Positions 17,893 through 27,561 of a DNA stretch of 64,000 nt are shown here, piece by piece. Source of the stretch: Mesobacillus jeotgali. Lineage in GTDB: Bacteria > Bacillota > Bacilli > Bacillales > Cytobacillaceae. Both the position numbers and the translations under genes were made by a program. Below the pieces are notes generated by a model that did not search any database, was not told where the DNA came from, and saw only the letters and a program-made list of their open reading frames with translations. Position 1 is the first letter of the stretch. The number at the start of each line of letters is the position of its first letter. Where the stretch lies: contig NZ_CP025025.1 of the NCBI RefSeq assembly GCF_002874535.1, forward strand, positions 1,411,526-1,475,525, written 5' to 3'.

Positions 17893-17980
17893 AAAGAAGG
17901 AGGAAAGATGAATTACGGTAAGAGCAACGGCTCTGCATTGCCCCAAAAGAAAGGAAAAGACGAATTTAGGTAAAAGCAAC
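17893..17980 (+). repeat. imperfect direct repeat in the mraZ leader
   Basis: Two related stretches of about 35 bases, ending at 17928 and 17980 (cores GATGAATTACGGTAAGAGC and GACGAATTTAGGTAAAAGC). The offset is 52 bases. They lie upstream of the MraZ boxes and may derive from a local duplication. Confidence 0.6.
17908..17973 (+). CDS. possible 21-residue peptide upstream of mraZ
   Basis: ATG 17908 is preceded by GAAGGAGG (four-base gap) and opens 21 codons to a TAA at 17971. The peptide is basic and polar (MNYGKSNG...). It begins and ends in the two halves of the direct repeat, so the frame may be accidental. I know no family for it. Confidence 0.25.
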   Translation: MNYGKSNGSALPQKKGKDEFR

Positions 17981-18060
17981 TTTTTTGAAATAAAAGAAAT
18001 TCATGGAAATGTATATTTCCGGCAGGAATTCAAGGGAGTGGGGAGAATATTTAAAATAAG

Positions 18061-18095
18061 GTGGTGAAAAGTGGGGGAATGTGGTACATTGTATT
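18061..18095 (+). promoter_or_regulatory. MraZ operator: GTGG boxes at 10-bp intervals
   Basis: GTGG occurs at 18061, 18071 and 18081, exactly one helical turn apart (GTGGTGAAAA, GTGGGGGAAT, GTGGTACATT), with further GTGG at 18102 and 18111. MraZ is known to bind tandem TGGGN-type boxes separated by 5 bases (10-bp period) upstream of its own gene, so this is very probably the autoregulatory site of the dcw operon. Confidence 0.8.
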
Positions 18096-18115
18096 TAGAA
18101 AGTGGGGGTAGTGGC

Positions 18116-18547
18116 ATGTTCATGGGTGAATACCATCATAATGTTGATAGCAAAGGCCGATTGATCATCCCTGCCAAGGTCCGTGAAAATCTGGGAGAGA
18201 TGTTCATTCTTACCCGTGGACTTGACCAGTGTTTATTTGGTTATCCCGTTTCTGAATGGTCAGTAATTGAAGAAAAGCTAAAAGGACTTCCGCTGACTAA
18301 AAAAGATGCAAGAGCATTTACCCGTTTTTTCTTTTCGGGTGCTACCGAGAGTGAAATTGACAAACAGGGAAGAGTCAATATTCCTTCCCCGCTGATGCAG
18401 TACGCCAAGCTTGAGAAAGAATGTGTGATTTTAGGTGTTTCCAATCGAATTGAAATTTGGAGCAAAGCCATCTGGGAAGAATATTTCGCAGAATCTGAGG
18501 AATCTTTTGCTGAAATTGCGGAAAATATGATTGGATTTGATATTTAA
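18116..18547 (+). CDS. mraZ: transcriptional regulator MraZ
   Basis: First gene of the division/cell-wall cluster; an AbrB-fold, ring-forming DNA-binding protein that regulates the dcw promoter. The 143 residues contain two half-repeats with the family DxxxR motif (DSKGR near residue 11, DKQGR near 83). I start it at ATG 18116, which gives the usual N-terminus MFMGEY; an in-frame GTG at 18071 lies inside the operator boxes and is unlikely. A GGGGGT site lies nearby. rsmH follows. Confidence 0.94.
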   Translation: MFMGEYHHNVDSKGRLIIPAKVRENLGEMFILTRGLDQCLFGYPVSEWSVIEEKLKGLPLTKKDARAFTRFFFSGATESEIDKQGRVNIPSPLMQYAKLEKECVILGVSNRIEIWSKAIWEEYFAESEESFAEIAENMIGFDI

Positions 18548-18604
18548 GGGTAACATTATTCTGATATAATATTACCTGCTCCTCGATTGGAAAGGTGGAT
18601 CATG

Positions 18605-19543
18605 ATGTTCAAACATACAACAGTTTTACTGGAAGAAACAGTAGACGGGCTCAATATCAAGCCTGACGGTACATACGTGGATTGCACTCTCGGTGGCGCA
18701 GGCCACAGTGAATTAATTTTGTCCAAGCTTTCAGAAAAAGGAAAGCTATATGCGTTTGACCAGGACGATGTCGCAATTGCGAATGCAAAAGAAAAACTTG
18801 CAGCTTATGGCGATAGGCTGACAATCATTAAAAGTAACTTTCTTTATCTGAAGGAAGAGCTTGAAAAACATGGTGTAACTGAGGTTGACGGTGTCCTTTA
18901 TGACCTTGGAGTCTCATCTCCGCAGCTGGACACTCCTGAACGAGGCTTCAGCTACCATCATGATGCTCCGCTTGATATGCGGATGGACCAGGATGCACCC
19001 TTGTCCGCTTACGATGTCATTAATGAATGGCCATATGAAAAATTGGTCAAAATCTTCTTCCGGTACGGGGAAGAGAAATTCTCAAAGCAAATTGCCCGAA
19101 AGATTGAGGCAGCAAGAGAAAGTAATCCGATTCAAACCACTGGTGAACTTGTCGAGTTGATCAAGGATGCGATTCCTGCACCTGCAAGGAGAAAAGGCGG
19201 TCATCCGGCTAAGAGGGTATTCCAAGCGGTAAGAATCGCTGTTAATGATGAACTTGGTGTATTTGAAAAATCACTCGAACAGGCGATTGACCTACTTGCT
19301 ATAGGTGGAAGGATTAGTGTTATCACCTTCCATTCACTGGAGGACAGGATCTGTAAGGTAACCTTGAAAAAAGCGAGCGAAACACCGCCGCTGCCGCCAG
19401 GATTGCCAATCATCCCCGAGGAATACCAGCCGAAGTTGAAGCTGGTCACACGAAAGCCGATTCTCCCTTCAGAAGAAGAGCTTGAGTTCAATAACAGGGC
19501 AAGATCTGCAAAACTGCGTATCGCTGAAAAAGTTAAAAAATAA
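18605..19543 (+). CDS. rsmH: 16S rRNA (cytosine1402-N4)-methyltransferase RsmH (MraW)
   Basis: Methylates N4 of C1402 in the decoding centre of the ribosome. The 312-residue product (B. subtilis 311) has the SAM motif [10 protein letters not shown] near residue 22 and the C-terminal HSLEDR motif. ATG 18605 has AAGGTGG six bases upstream; ATG 18602, one codon earlier, is too close. It lies between mraZ and ftsL in the dcw operon. Confidence 0.94.
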   Translation: MFKHTTVLLEETVDGLNIKPDGTYVDCTLGGAGHSELILSKLSEKGKLYAFDQDDVAIANAKEKLAAYGDRLTIIKSNFLYLKEELEKHGVTEVDGVLYDLGVSSPQLDTPERGFSYHHDAPLDMRMDQDAPLSAYDVINEWPYEKLVKIFFRYGEEKFSKQIARKIEAARESNPIQTTGELVELIKDAIPAPARRKGGHPAKRVFQAVRIAVNDELGVFEKSLEQAIDLLAIGGRISVITFHSLEDRICKVTLKKASETPPLPPGLPIIPEEYQPKLKLVTRKPILPSEEELEFNNRARSAKLRIAEKVKK

Positions 19544-19576
19544 AAATATAAAATATAATTTTCAGGAGGGAAAATG

Positions 19577-19933
19577 ATGAGCAATCTGGCTAGAAAATTG
19601 CAGCAAGAACAACAGCAGCAAACTGTTCAGGCACCGGCAAAAGCACCGGCAAAACGCAATTCGATACTGACGCCCGGCGAAAAGATCCTGATGTTTGTAT
19701 TCGGGGCAATTGTTTGCTTCGGCGCAACATTCATGGTTTCAAAACAGTCAGCCATTTACGAAGTCAACAAAGAAGTCCAAATCATTGAAGGCAATATTCA
19801 GGAGCAGCAAAAGATTAACAGTGACCTTGAAATCCAGATTAGCGAATTAAGTACCTATGAAAGAATCAAGAAGGTAACAGAAAAGCTCGGTTTAACATTG
19901 AACGAAGACAATGTTAAAGGTGTGGAAAACTGA
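19577..19933 (+). CDS. ftsL: cell division protein FtsL
   Basis: Bitopic divisome protein that pairs with DivIC and DivIB and helps activate septal peptidoglycan synthesis. 118 residues: cytoplasmic Gln/Ala/Lys-rich tail (1-35), one membrane segment (about 37-56), then an external coiled coil with heptad leucines and isoleucines. ATG 19577 (MSNLA...) has GGAGG at a better distance than ATG 19574. The stop overlaps the pbpB start by one base. Confidence 0.9.
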   Translation: MSNLARKLQQEQQQQTVQAPAKAPAKRNSILTPGEKILMFVFGAIVCFGATFMVSKQSAIYEVNKEVQIIEGNIQEQQKINSDLEIQISELSTYERIKKVTEKLGLTLNEDNVKGVEN

Positions 19934-22143
19934 TGATCAAGAAACAGCCAAATATGAATGCAGGAGCAGCGGTATTATTCGTAATATTCAGCCTGCTCTT
20001 TTTTATCTTGATTTTCAGGTTCATTACAATCCAGGTCACTGGGGAAGTGCATGGACAAGCCTTGGCTGCAAGGGCGCAGCAAAAGTATTCGAATGAAAAA
20101 GTGATTGAGGCGACAAGAGGAACGATTTTTGACCGAAAAGGTGAAGTTGTTGCTGAGGATACAACTGCCTACACACTTGTCGCTATCCTTAATGAATCTG
20201 TGACAACGAATAAAAAGAAACCAAAGCATGTGAGCGATCCTGCAAAGACTGCTGCAGTGCTTGCGAAGTATATTGATATGAGTGAGTCTGATATCTATAA
20301 AAGACTGACGAAAAAAGGCGCATGGCAGGTTGAATTCGGAAAAGCCGGCCGCGACATTTCCCATCAGGCCAAACGTGAAATTGAAGAGGAGAAGCTGCCA
20401 GGGATTACTTTTTTACGAGATTCTAAGAGATTCTATCCGAACGGTGTATTCTCATCCCACTTAGTCGGATTTGTGGAAAAGGAAGAAACAGAGGACAATA
20501 AAACTGTTACTTCTGGACAGCTCGGGATAGAAAAAACACTTAATAAGGAATTGACTGGTAAAAATGGCTCTCTTTCATTCGAGAGTGATTTATGGGGCTT
20601 CCTTTTACCTGATGGGGAGAAAAAAGTCACCCCTGCTCAAGATGGCAGCAATGTATTTTTAACGATAGATAAAAAGATCCAAACATTCGTAGAGGATGCA
20701 GTCGATCGTGTAGACAAGGAATACAAGCCAAAGAAAATCATTGCAGTCGTCGCTGATCCGAAGACAGGGGATATCCTTGCGATGGCACAGCGTCCGAGTT
20801 TCCATCCAACGACAAGGGATGGTCTAAATAACAGCTGGCATAACGAGGTGGTAGAAACACCGATCGAGCCAGGTTCGACGATGAAGATTTTCACGCTTGC
20901 AGCGGCAATTGAGGAGAACAAATGGAATCCCAATGAGTGGTATAAATCTGGTTCCTATAAAGTTACCGAAAACTCCAAGCCGATACGCGACCATAACGGC
21001 AGTGGCTGGGGCTCAATTACCTATCTTGAAGGGATCCAGCGTTCCTCAAACGTAGCAGTGGCAAAGCTAGTAAATGAAAAGATCGGCACAGAAAAATTCA
21101 GAGAGTACTTAACTGATTTTGGCTTTGACCAGCCTACAGGCATTGACCTTCCAAACGAAGCTGCTGGAACTATTGTCTATAGATGGCCGATTGAGAAAAT
21201 CACGACATCATACGGCCAGGGAACAACTGTGACACCAATTCAGATGATCCAGGCAGCTACAGCGGTAGCTAATGATGGGAAGATGATGAAACCGCGTGTA
21301 ATTGATAAGATTGTCGATCCGAACACTGGTGAAGTGATCACGCAGGAAGAGCCAAAATCTGCTGGTCAGCCTATATCCGCTGAAACAGCAAAGCAGGTGC
21401 GAGATGTTTTAGGGACGGTTGTAACTGGTGAGCATGGTACTGGTAAATCATACGCCATCGAGGGATACGAGGTTGCTGGTAAAACTGGTACTGCGAACTT
21501 AACAGCCAACGGCACTTATTTAGATGGAGCGAGTGATTACCTCTTTTCATTCCTTGGGATGGCTCCAAAAGATGATCCTAAACTAATCGTTTATGTCGCT
21601 GTTCAACAGCCGGAAATCGACCATTATTTTAAAGGCTCTATACCAACGTCTATGATCTTCAAATCTGTGATGAAGAGCAGTCTTCAGTATTTGAATATCA
21701 AACCTGCCACTATGGAAAAAGCGGATTCCATACCGGTTCCTGAGGTAACAGGTATGACTCCAGCAGATGCAAAGAAGTTGCTTGAATCCAAAGGGTTTGA
21801 ACCAGTGATAATAGGAGACGGAAACCAAGTCGATGAGCAGTTGCCAAAGGCTGAGGTAATGGCTCTCGAGGGAGAAAAAGTCTTTATCAAGGCTTCGGGA
21901 GTCATGACGTATCCTGACATGACAGACTGGTCACTCAGGGATGTCATGAAACTGGCGCAAATAGCCGAGATTAAGCTAAACAAAGCCGGAAGCGGTTATG
22001 TCACGAAACAAAGCCTTAAGCCGGGAATACCAATCAACGAAGGGGAGAACCTGATCGTCGAGCTGGAAACTCCGCTGCAGCAATTTGAGAAATCATTGAA
22101 AACTGAAGAAGAAAATGAAGAAGCAGAGGAAGTGGGCGGATGA
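19933..22143 (+). CDS. pbpB: penicillin-binding protein 2B, septal transpeptidase
   Basis: Class B penicillin-binding protein that crosslinks septal peptidoglycan. 736 residues: membrane anchor (about 12-34), PBP dimerisation domain, and a transpeptidase domain with STMK (Ser315 nucleophile), SSN (371-373) and KTG (517-519). Two PASTA repeats follow (about 595-650 and 655-710), then an acidic tail. ATG 19933 shares a base with the ftsL stop. Confidence 0.95.
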   Translation: MIKKQPNMNAGAAVLFVIFSLLFFILIFRFITIQVTGEVHGQALAARAQQKYSNEKVIEATRGTIFDRKGEVVAEDTTAYTLVAILNESVTTNKKKPKHVSDPAKTAAVLAKYIDMSESDIYKRLTKKGAWQVEFGKAGRDISHQAKREIEEEKLPGITFLRDSKRFYPNGVFSSHLVGFVEKEETEDNKTVTSGQLGIEKTLNKELTGKNGSLSFESDLWGFLLPDGEKKVTPAQDGSNVFLTIDKKIQTFVEDAVDRVDKEYKPKKIIAVVADPKTGDILAMAQRPSFHPTTRDGLNNSWHNEVVETPIEPGSTMKIFTLAAAIEENKWNPNEWYKSGSYKVTENSKPIRDHNGSGWGSITYLEGIQRSSNVAVAKLVNEKIGTEKFREYLTDFGFDQPTGIDLPNEAAGTIVYRWPIEKITTSYGQGTTVTPIQMIQAATAVANDGKMMKPRVIDKIVDPNTGEVITQEEPKSAGQPISAETAKQVRDVLGTVVTGEHGTGKSYAIEGYEVAGKTGTANLTANGTYLDGASDYLFSFLGMAPKDDPKLIVYVAVQQPEIDHYFKGSIPTSMIFKSVMKSSLQYLNIKPATMEKADSIPVPEVTGMTPADAKKLLESKGFEPVIIGDGNQVDEQLPKAEVMALEGEKVFIKASGVMTYPDMTDWSLRDVMKLAQIAEIKLNKAGSGYVTKQSLKPGIPINEGENLIVELETPLQQFEKSLKTEEENEEAEEVGG

Positions 22144-22207
22144 GCCCTTCCTCTGTTTTTTTTGTTTTGATGTGGCTCCTAATATTTTGATTCGAAGCAG
22201 TCCAAAG

Positions 22208-22370
22208 TTCAGACAAAATCGTGTTCCGTTCTTCTCGTTTTGTCCGAAGTCGCATCAGGTTCAGACAAAATCGTGGCCGGGTCTCCTCGTTTTGTCCAAA
22301 GTAACACCAGGTTCGGACAAAATCCCAGTCTGAACTCCTCATTTTGTCCAAAGTAGCTTCAGGTTCGAAA
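22208..22370. repeat. 52-bp tandem repeat, three units plus remnant
   Basis: Units begin at 22208, 22260, 22312 and (partial) 22364, exactly 52 bases apart. Each starts TTC(A/G)GACAAAAT and contains a matching TTTTGTCC about 22 bases later, so each unit is itself an inverted repeat. It occupies most of the 397-bp pbpB-spoVD gap. Frames open across it on both strands are by-products of the repeat. Its function is unknown. Confidence 0.9.
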
Positions 22371-22540
22371 ATTCCCCCTAAAAATTTTCCAAGGCAGTAG
22401 AAACTCAGGGTCATAAACAAACCTCAGCTTGTCTACACTTCTTGTTATATTCGAATTCGTACAAGCATATATTTGAACGAGTGTCTGAGAGTATCTTAGT
22501 TTACTATTGGAACAACTATAGAGGGAGGTTCGTTCAATAT

Positions 22541-24454
22541 ATGCGTGTATCAAATGTGACGGTCAGAAAGAGGCTGGCTCTCGTTCTGGTGGTTGGGATT
22601 TTGGTGTTTTTCATCATAGATGTCCGGCTTGGCTATGTGCAATTTATGCTAGGGGATTTTTTGACAGGGAAGGCAAAGGATTCTTGGAGCAGGAACGTCC
22701 CATTTGAACCTCAGCGCGGGGAAATAACGGATAGGAATGGAGTAGCGCTTGCAACGAATATTAGTGCACCGACTGTCTATGTGGTGCCACGCCAGGTGGA
22801 GGATCCGGAAGCTGCGGCGGAAATATTGGCGAAGGCTTTAAATATGTCTAAAGAGAAGGCCTATCAACATATTACAAAAAAAGCGATGATTGAGAGAATT
22901 CCAGAGGGCAGAAAGATTTCTCATGAGAAAGCGAAAGAAATCAGGGCGCTTGATATCAAAGGTATATATATCGGCGAAGATTCAAAGCGCCATTATCCAT
23001 ACGGCAGCTACCTATCACATGTCCTGGGCTTTGCGGGAATCGATAACCAGGGATTGATGGGGTTGGAACTCTATTATGATAAGGAATTGAAAGGGGAAAA
23101 AGGCTCGGTCCAATTTTATGCGGATGCCAAACAACAGCGGATGAACAATATGGCTGATGATTATGAACCTCCTGTGGATGGACTTGATTTAAAGTTGACG
23201 ATCGACAGCAGGGTACAGACCATCGTCGAGAGGGAACTGGATATTGCCCAGGCAAAATACAATCCGGATGGCATCATTGCGATTGCCATGAATCCGAATA
23301 ACGGGGAAATCCTCGCAATGTCGAGCAGGCCTGACTTTGATCCGGCCAACTTCCGCAATGTAGCACCGGAAGTCTATAATCGTAACTTGCCGATATGGAG
23401 CACATATGAGCCAGGATCAACTTTTAAAATCTTGACCCTGGCGGCAGCCCTTCAGGAAGGTAAGGTCGACCTCGAAAAAGATCACTTCTATGATTCAGGT
23501 TCAGTAGAAGTGGCTGGAGCGAGAATACGGTGCTGGAAAAAGGGCGGACATGGTAGCCAGACGTTCCTTGAAGTTGTCGAGAATTCCTGCAACCCCGGAT
23601 TCGTTGAGCTTGGTGACAGATTAGGGAAAGAAACCCTGTTTAAATATGTAAAGGACTTTGGGTTTGGCGAAAAGACAGGAATTGACCTTCAAGGGGAAGG
23701 CAAAGGAATTTTATTCAACCTGGAAAGAGTAGGTCCGATAGAGCAGGCAACAACGGCTTTTGGGCAGGGTGTTTCTGTCACGCCGATTCAGCAGGTCGCT
23801 GCGGTTTCGGCAGCTGTAAATGGTGGAATACTTTATACACCTTATATTGCTAAAGAATTGATTGACCCTGTTACAGGGGAGGTTGTCATGAAGAAATCCC
23901 CACAGGCTAAAAGAAGGGTTATCTCTGAAGAAACCTCAAAAGAGATAAGGCATGCGCTTGAAAGCGTCGTAGCTAAAGGTTCAGGCAAAAATGCATACGT
24001 AGACTCTTACAGGGTTGGGGGCAAAACGGGTACTGCCCAGAAGGCAAAGGATGGCCGCTACCTCGAAAATAACCATATCGTTTCCTTCATAGGTTTTGCA
24101 CCTGCGGATGATCCGCAAATCGTTATTTATGTAGCGGTTGATAACCCGAAAGGTACAGTACAGTTTGGTGGGGTAGTAGCAGCTCCTATCGTTGGCGATA
24201 TTATGGAAGACAGTCTGCGCGCTATGGAGGTTCCCCCTCGGAAGGAGCAGATTGAAAAAGAATTGACATGGCTGGATACGCCTATGGTGGAGGTGCCAGA
24301 CCTGATCGGCTTATCCAAGCAGGAGCTCAGGCAACAACTTATCAATTTCAAGCTTGATATTGCAGGTGATGGGGAGAAAGTTGTGAAGCAGCTTCCTTCA
24401 CCTGGGGTGAAAATTAAGGAAGGGTCAACCATTAGGGTTTATATGAATGATTAA
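22541..24454 (+). CDS. spoVD: SpoVD, sporulation-specific penicillin-binding protein
   Basis: Class B transpeptidase needed for spore cortex synthesis in the mother cell, partner of SpoVE. 637 residues: membrane anchor (12-35), dimerisation domain, catalytic motif STFK (Ser293), SCN, KTG (in GGKTGTAQ), and one C-terminal PASTA domain. I start it at ATG 22541 after GGGAGG; the frame is open about 100 bases further up without a site. It follows pbpB as a duplicated relative. In B. subtilis it is under sigma-E; I could not pick a clear sigma-E promoter here. Confidence 0.92.
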   Translation: MRVSNVTVRKRLALVLVVGILVFFIIDVRLGYVQFMLGDFLTGKAKDSWSRNVPFEPQRGEITDRNGVALATNISAPTVYVVPRQVEDPEAAAEILAKALNMSKEKAYQHITKKAMIERIPEGRKISHEKAKEIRALDIKGIYIGEDSKRHYPYGSYLSHVLGFAGIDNQGLMGLELYYDKELKGEKGSVQFYADAKQQRMNNMADDYEPPVDGLDLKLTIDSRVQTIVERELDIAQAKYNPDGIIAIAMNPNNGEILAMSSRPDFDPANFRNVAPEVYNRNLPIWSTYEPGSTFKILTLAAALQEGKVDLEKDHFYDSGSVEVAGARIRCWKKGGHGSQTFLEVVENSCNPGFVELGDRLGKETLFKYVKDFGFGEKTGIDLQGEGKGILFNLERVGPIEQATTAFGQGVSVTPIQQVAAVSAAVNGGILYTPYIAKELIDPVTGEVVMKKSPQAKRRVISEETSKEIRHALESVVAKGSGKNAYVDSYRVGGKTGTAQKAKDGRYLENNHIVSFIGFAPADDPQIVIYVAVDNPKGTVQFGGVVAAPIVGDIMEDSLRAMEVPPRKEQIEKELTWLDTPMVEVPDLIGLSKQELRQQLINFKLDIAGDGEKVVKQLPSPGVKIKEGSTIRVYMND

Positions 24455-24488
24455 ATAACAGATATAATTAAAACTTTAACTTATGGTG

Positions 24489-24527
24489 AGCAGGCGGCGG
24501 CAGGATATTTATCCGCCGCCTGCTTTA
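24489..24527 (+). terminator. GC-rich hairpin after spoVD
   Basis: A perfect 12-bp stem AGCAGGCGGCGG / CCGCCGCCTGCT with a 12-base loop, followed by only a short T stretch. It is a probable terminator that separates spoVD from murE. Confidence 0.7.
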
Positions 24528-24673
24528 GGATACTGTACTATTTCGCTCATTGGGGAGCAGCCCCTCTCTTACTGAGGTAAAAAGGGCTCGCTCTTTTCAT
24601 CTCAACAATGGCTAATTTCAGCCTAATCATGTAAAATAAGAGTCGCCATGTTGTTTGAGAGGATTTGATATTT

Positions 24674-26134
24674 ATGAAATTACACGAATTGATTGGTTAC
24701 TTGCACCCTTTCGTGGATTATAAGGGAGAAAACCCCGAAATTACTTCAATTGAAAATGATAACCGCAGAGTGACTCCTGGAAGTTTATTCATATGCATTA
24801 AAGGTTATACAGTTGATGGTCACGATTTTGCTGGATCCGCCGTGAAAAATGGAGCTGCAGCCGTTCTGGCCGAACGAGAACTGCCTGTAAATGTCCCGGT
24901 AATTGTTGTCAAGGATACGGTACGTGCAATGGCAGTGCTTGCTGATGCATTTTATGGCCAGCCTAGCCAGAAGCTTCATATGGTTGGAATCACAGGTACG
25001 AACGGAAAAACCACGACCAGCCTTATTATTGAACAGATTTTCAAGGATGCTGGACAGAAGACGGGTCTCATCGGAACGATGTACACGAAGATCGGTGAGC
25101 AAATCTTTGAAGTGAAGAATACAACGCCGGAGAGCCTGACCCTTCAAAAAACGTTCAAGAAAATGGTTGACGAACAGGTTGATACAACTGTAATGGAGGT
25201 TTCTTCGCATGCGCTGGTTTATGGACGTGTCCATGGGACGGATTATAATGTTGCTGTTTTCACGAATCTGACGCAGGACCATCTGGACTACCATAAAACG
25301 ATGGAAGAATACAGGAAAGCGAAGGGGCTTTTGTTTTCACAGCTTGGCAATGCCTTCGACCATGAAAACCCCAAGTTTGCAGTCCTGAATTCAGATGATC
25401 CGGCAAGTGATGAATACGCCATGCTGACAACTGCCCATATATTAACTTACGGTATTGATAACCATGCTGACCTGCAGGCTATCAACATTTCGATGACAGC
25501 TAGCGGGACATCATTTGACTTGGTCAGTCCGTTTGGCGTAAAAAAGGTAAACATCCAGTTGATCGGTAAGTTCAGCATATATAATGTACTGGCAAGTATA
25601 GGGGCTGCCCTCGTGTCCGGCTTACCTTTAGATGATATCATCGCCTCTGTAGAAAGTGTTAAAGGTGTTTCCGGAAGGTTTGAAGTAGTAGATGCAGGAC
25701 AGGATTTCTCAGTGATTGTTGACTACGCCCATACCCCGGACAGCCTTGAGAATGTCCTGAAGACAATACAGCAGTTTGCCCAGAAAAGGGTTTTTTGTGT
25801 AGTTGGCTGCGGTGGAGACCGGGATCGTACGAAGCGTCCCCTTATGGCGAAAATCGCGTGTGAATATTCTACTGATGCCATCTTCACCTCGGATAACCCA
25901 AGAAGTGAAGACCCGGCAGAAATCATCAAGGATATGGAAGAAGGAGTAAAGGGCGAGGTTTATACTTCGATTATCGACAGGAAGGAAGCTATCCAGCATG
26001 CCGTGAAAAATGCGAAGTCAGGGGATGTAATCCTGATTGCCGGGAAGGGACACGAAACCTACCAGCAAATTGGTGACAGGACCTTTGACTTTGATGACAG
26101 GATTGTGGCACGCGAGGCGATAGAGGAGAGGTAA
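24674..26134 (+). CDS. murE: UDP-MurNAc-L-Ala-D-Glu:meso-diaminopimelate ligase
   Basis: Adds the third residue of the peptidoglycan stem peptide. 486 residues: N-terminal UDP-binding domain, ATP-binding loop GTNGKTTT (108-115), central Mur ligase domain, and C-terminal domain. The DNPR motif, which marks meso-diaminopimelate rather than lysine as substrate, is present, fitting a Bacillus-type wall. ATG 24674 follows GAGAGGA; an in-frame TTG at 24665 is possible but less well placed. Confidence 0.95.
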   Translation: MKLHELIGYLHPFVDYKGENPEITSIENDNRRVTPGSLFICIKGYTVDGHDFAGSAVKNGAAAVLAERELPVNVPVIVVKDTVRAMAVLADAFYGQPSQKLHMVGITGTNGKTTTSLIIEQIFKDAGQKTGLIGTMYTKIGEQIFEVKNTTPESLTLQKTFKKMVDEQVDTTVMEVSSHALVYGRVHGTDYNVAVFTNLTQDHLDYHKTMEEYRKAKGLLFSQLGNAFDHENPKFAVLNSDDPASDEYAMLTTAHILTYGIDNHADLQAINISMTASGTSFDLVSPFGVKKVNIQLIGKFSIYNVLASIGAALVSGLPLDDIIASVESVKGVSGRFEVVDAGQDFSVIVDYAHTPDSLENVLKTIQQFAQKRVFCVVGCGGDRDRTKRPLMAKIACEYSTDAIFTSDNPRSEDPAEIIKDMEEGVKGEVYTSIIDRKEAIQHAVKNAKSGDVILIAGKGHETYQQIGDRTFDFDDRIVAREAIEER

Positions 26135-26135
26135 T

Positions 26136-26585
26136 ATGCTGACATACCAGGATGTTTCAAGTCTATTTTCAAGAACAACTGGAATAAGTGATGAGAATAT
26201 TCGCTTTCAAACTGTAAGCAGTCTCGCTGGCGCTAAACAGCCTAAAGGGCTTTTTATCCCGGTATCGACTGATTCCGGTACTTTACAGGAAGCAATTTCG
26301 AATGGTGCTGTGGCAGCTGTATGGCCTGAAGGCGAGCAAGTGCCGGCATACGCACCAAACCACTTCCCGATTTTTTACACACAAGATAAACTGAAAGGCT
26401 TAGAGAAAATTATGAACTCATACTATGATTACTTATCACAACACGATGACATCAAAGAAAGAACTAAATTCATTTTCTTGAATAAAGCACTTCTTAATGA
26501 AGACGATGAAACATATGATATAGCTGTGATGGCCGAAAACATCAATGGTTTTGGCGGCAATCGTAATAAGGCAGGTGAGGAATAG
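26136..26585 (+). CDS. orphan MurE/MurF N-terminal-domain-like protein
   Basis: 149 residues starting one base after the murE stop. The stretch [10 protein letters not shown]...[17 protein letters not shown] (about residues 38-72) resembles the N-terminal UDP-binding domain of MurF/MurE (GDLFIAL...A...GAVAAV). The protein stops before any ATP-binding GKT loop and has no ligase core. murF normally occupies this position between murE and mraY in many bacteria, whereas Bacillus keeps murF elsewhere. It therefore looks like a reduced murF remnant that kept an open frame, or a small accessory protein. The similarity is by eye. Confidence 0.75.
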   Translation: MLTYQDVSSLFSRTTGISDENIRFQTVSSLAGAKQPKGLFIPVSTDSGTLQEAISNGAVAAVWPEGEQVPAYAPNHFPIFYTQDKLKGLEKIMNSYYDYLSQHDDIKERTKFIFLNKALLNEDDETYDIAVMAENINGFGGNRNKAGEE

Positions 26586-26586
26586 A

Positions 26587-27561
26587 ATGCTGGAGCAAGT
26601 TATCTTTTTCACAATATTAATGGGTTTTCTGATCACTGTTCTGCTTTCTCCAGTGTTTATTCCTTTTTTGAGAAGGCTTAAATTTGGCCAGAGCATTAGA
26701 GAAGAAGGGCCGAAATCGCACCAGAAAAAAACAGGTACACCAACCATGGGCGGCGTCATGATTTTAATCTCCATCACAATCACTACACTCGTCATGACAG
26801 GTAAGTTTTCCCAGCCTTCAGTAGAAACGTATCTATTGTTATTTGTCACTCTAGGATTTGGCCTGCTTGGCTTTATGGATGATTTCATCAAGGTTGTCAT
26901 GAAGCGAAACCTTGGATTGACTTCAAAACAAAAACTGCTTGGCCAGATTATTATTTCCGTTATTTTTTACTTCATTTTCAAGCAAAGTGAATTTTCAACA
27001 GTAATCAGCATCCCATTAACCGACATTTCTTTTGACCTAGGATGGGGATATGCCCTGTTCATTATTTTCTGGATGGTCGGGTTTTCAAATGCTGTTAACC
27101 TGACGGACGGGCTTGACGGGCTGGTTTCCGGAACAGCTGCTATTGCATTTGGTGCATTCGCTGTACTTGCCTGGAGCCAATCTCAATATGAGCTTTCCAT
27201 TTTTTCAGTCGCGGTGGTTGGTGCTGTTTTAGGATTCCTTGTATTCAATGCACACCCTGCTAAAGTGTTCATGGGAGACACTGGTTCCCTCGCTCTTGGT
27301 GGTGCCATTGCAACTGTCGCGATCCTTGCGAAGCTTGAGATTATCCTGATCATCATTGGCGGCATTTTCGTGATTGAAACATTATCCGTTATCCTCCAGG
27401 TTATTTCTTTCAAAACTACCGGAAAGAGAATTTTCAGGATGAGTCCGCTTCACCACCATTATGAATTGATTGGCTGGTCAGAATGGCGTGTTGTAGTCAC
27501 GTTCTGGACTGTGGGCCTTCTTTTCGCGATCCTTGGAATTTATATTGAGGTGTGGATTTAG
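26587..27561 (+). CDS. mraY: phospho-N-acetylmuramoyl-pentapeptide transferase
   Basis: Membrane enzyme that transfers phospho-MurNAc-pentapeptide to undecaprenyl phosphate to give lipid I. 324 residues (same as B. subtilis), about ten membrane segments. Family motifs include the loop with the catalytic aspartates (MDDFIK), NLTDGLDGL and the HHH-containing HHHYEL segment near the end. ATG 26587 follows GGTGAGG; upstream in-frame codons belong to the previous gene. murD starts directly after its stop. Confidence 0.96.
   Translation: MLEQVIFFTILMGFLITVLLSPVFIPFLRRLKFGQSIREEGPKSHQKKTGTPTMGGVMILISITITTLVMTGKFSQPSVETYLLLFVTLGFGLLGFMDDFIKVVMKRNLGLTSKQKLLGQIIISVIFYFIFKQSEFSTVISIPLTDISFDLGWGYALFIIFWMVGFSNAVNLTDGLDGLVSGTAAIAFGAFAVLAWSQSQYELSIFSVAVVGAVLGFLVFNAHPAKVFMGDTGSLALGGAIATVAILAKLEIILIIIGGIFVIETLSVILQVISFKTTGKRIFRMSPLHHHYELIGWSEWRVVVTFWTVGLLFAILGIYIEVWI

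Noticed and set aside
22034-22420. Open reading frames on both strands over the pbpB-spoVD gap
   Set aside because: They run through the 52-bp inverted tandem repeat and have no ribosome site or family; the openness comes from the repeated sequence.
22465-22500. Sigma-E promoter for spoVD (GCATATA at 22465)
   Set aside because: No acceptable CATACAAT-like -10 lies 13-15 bases downstream.
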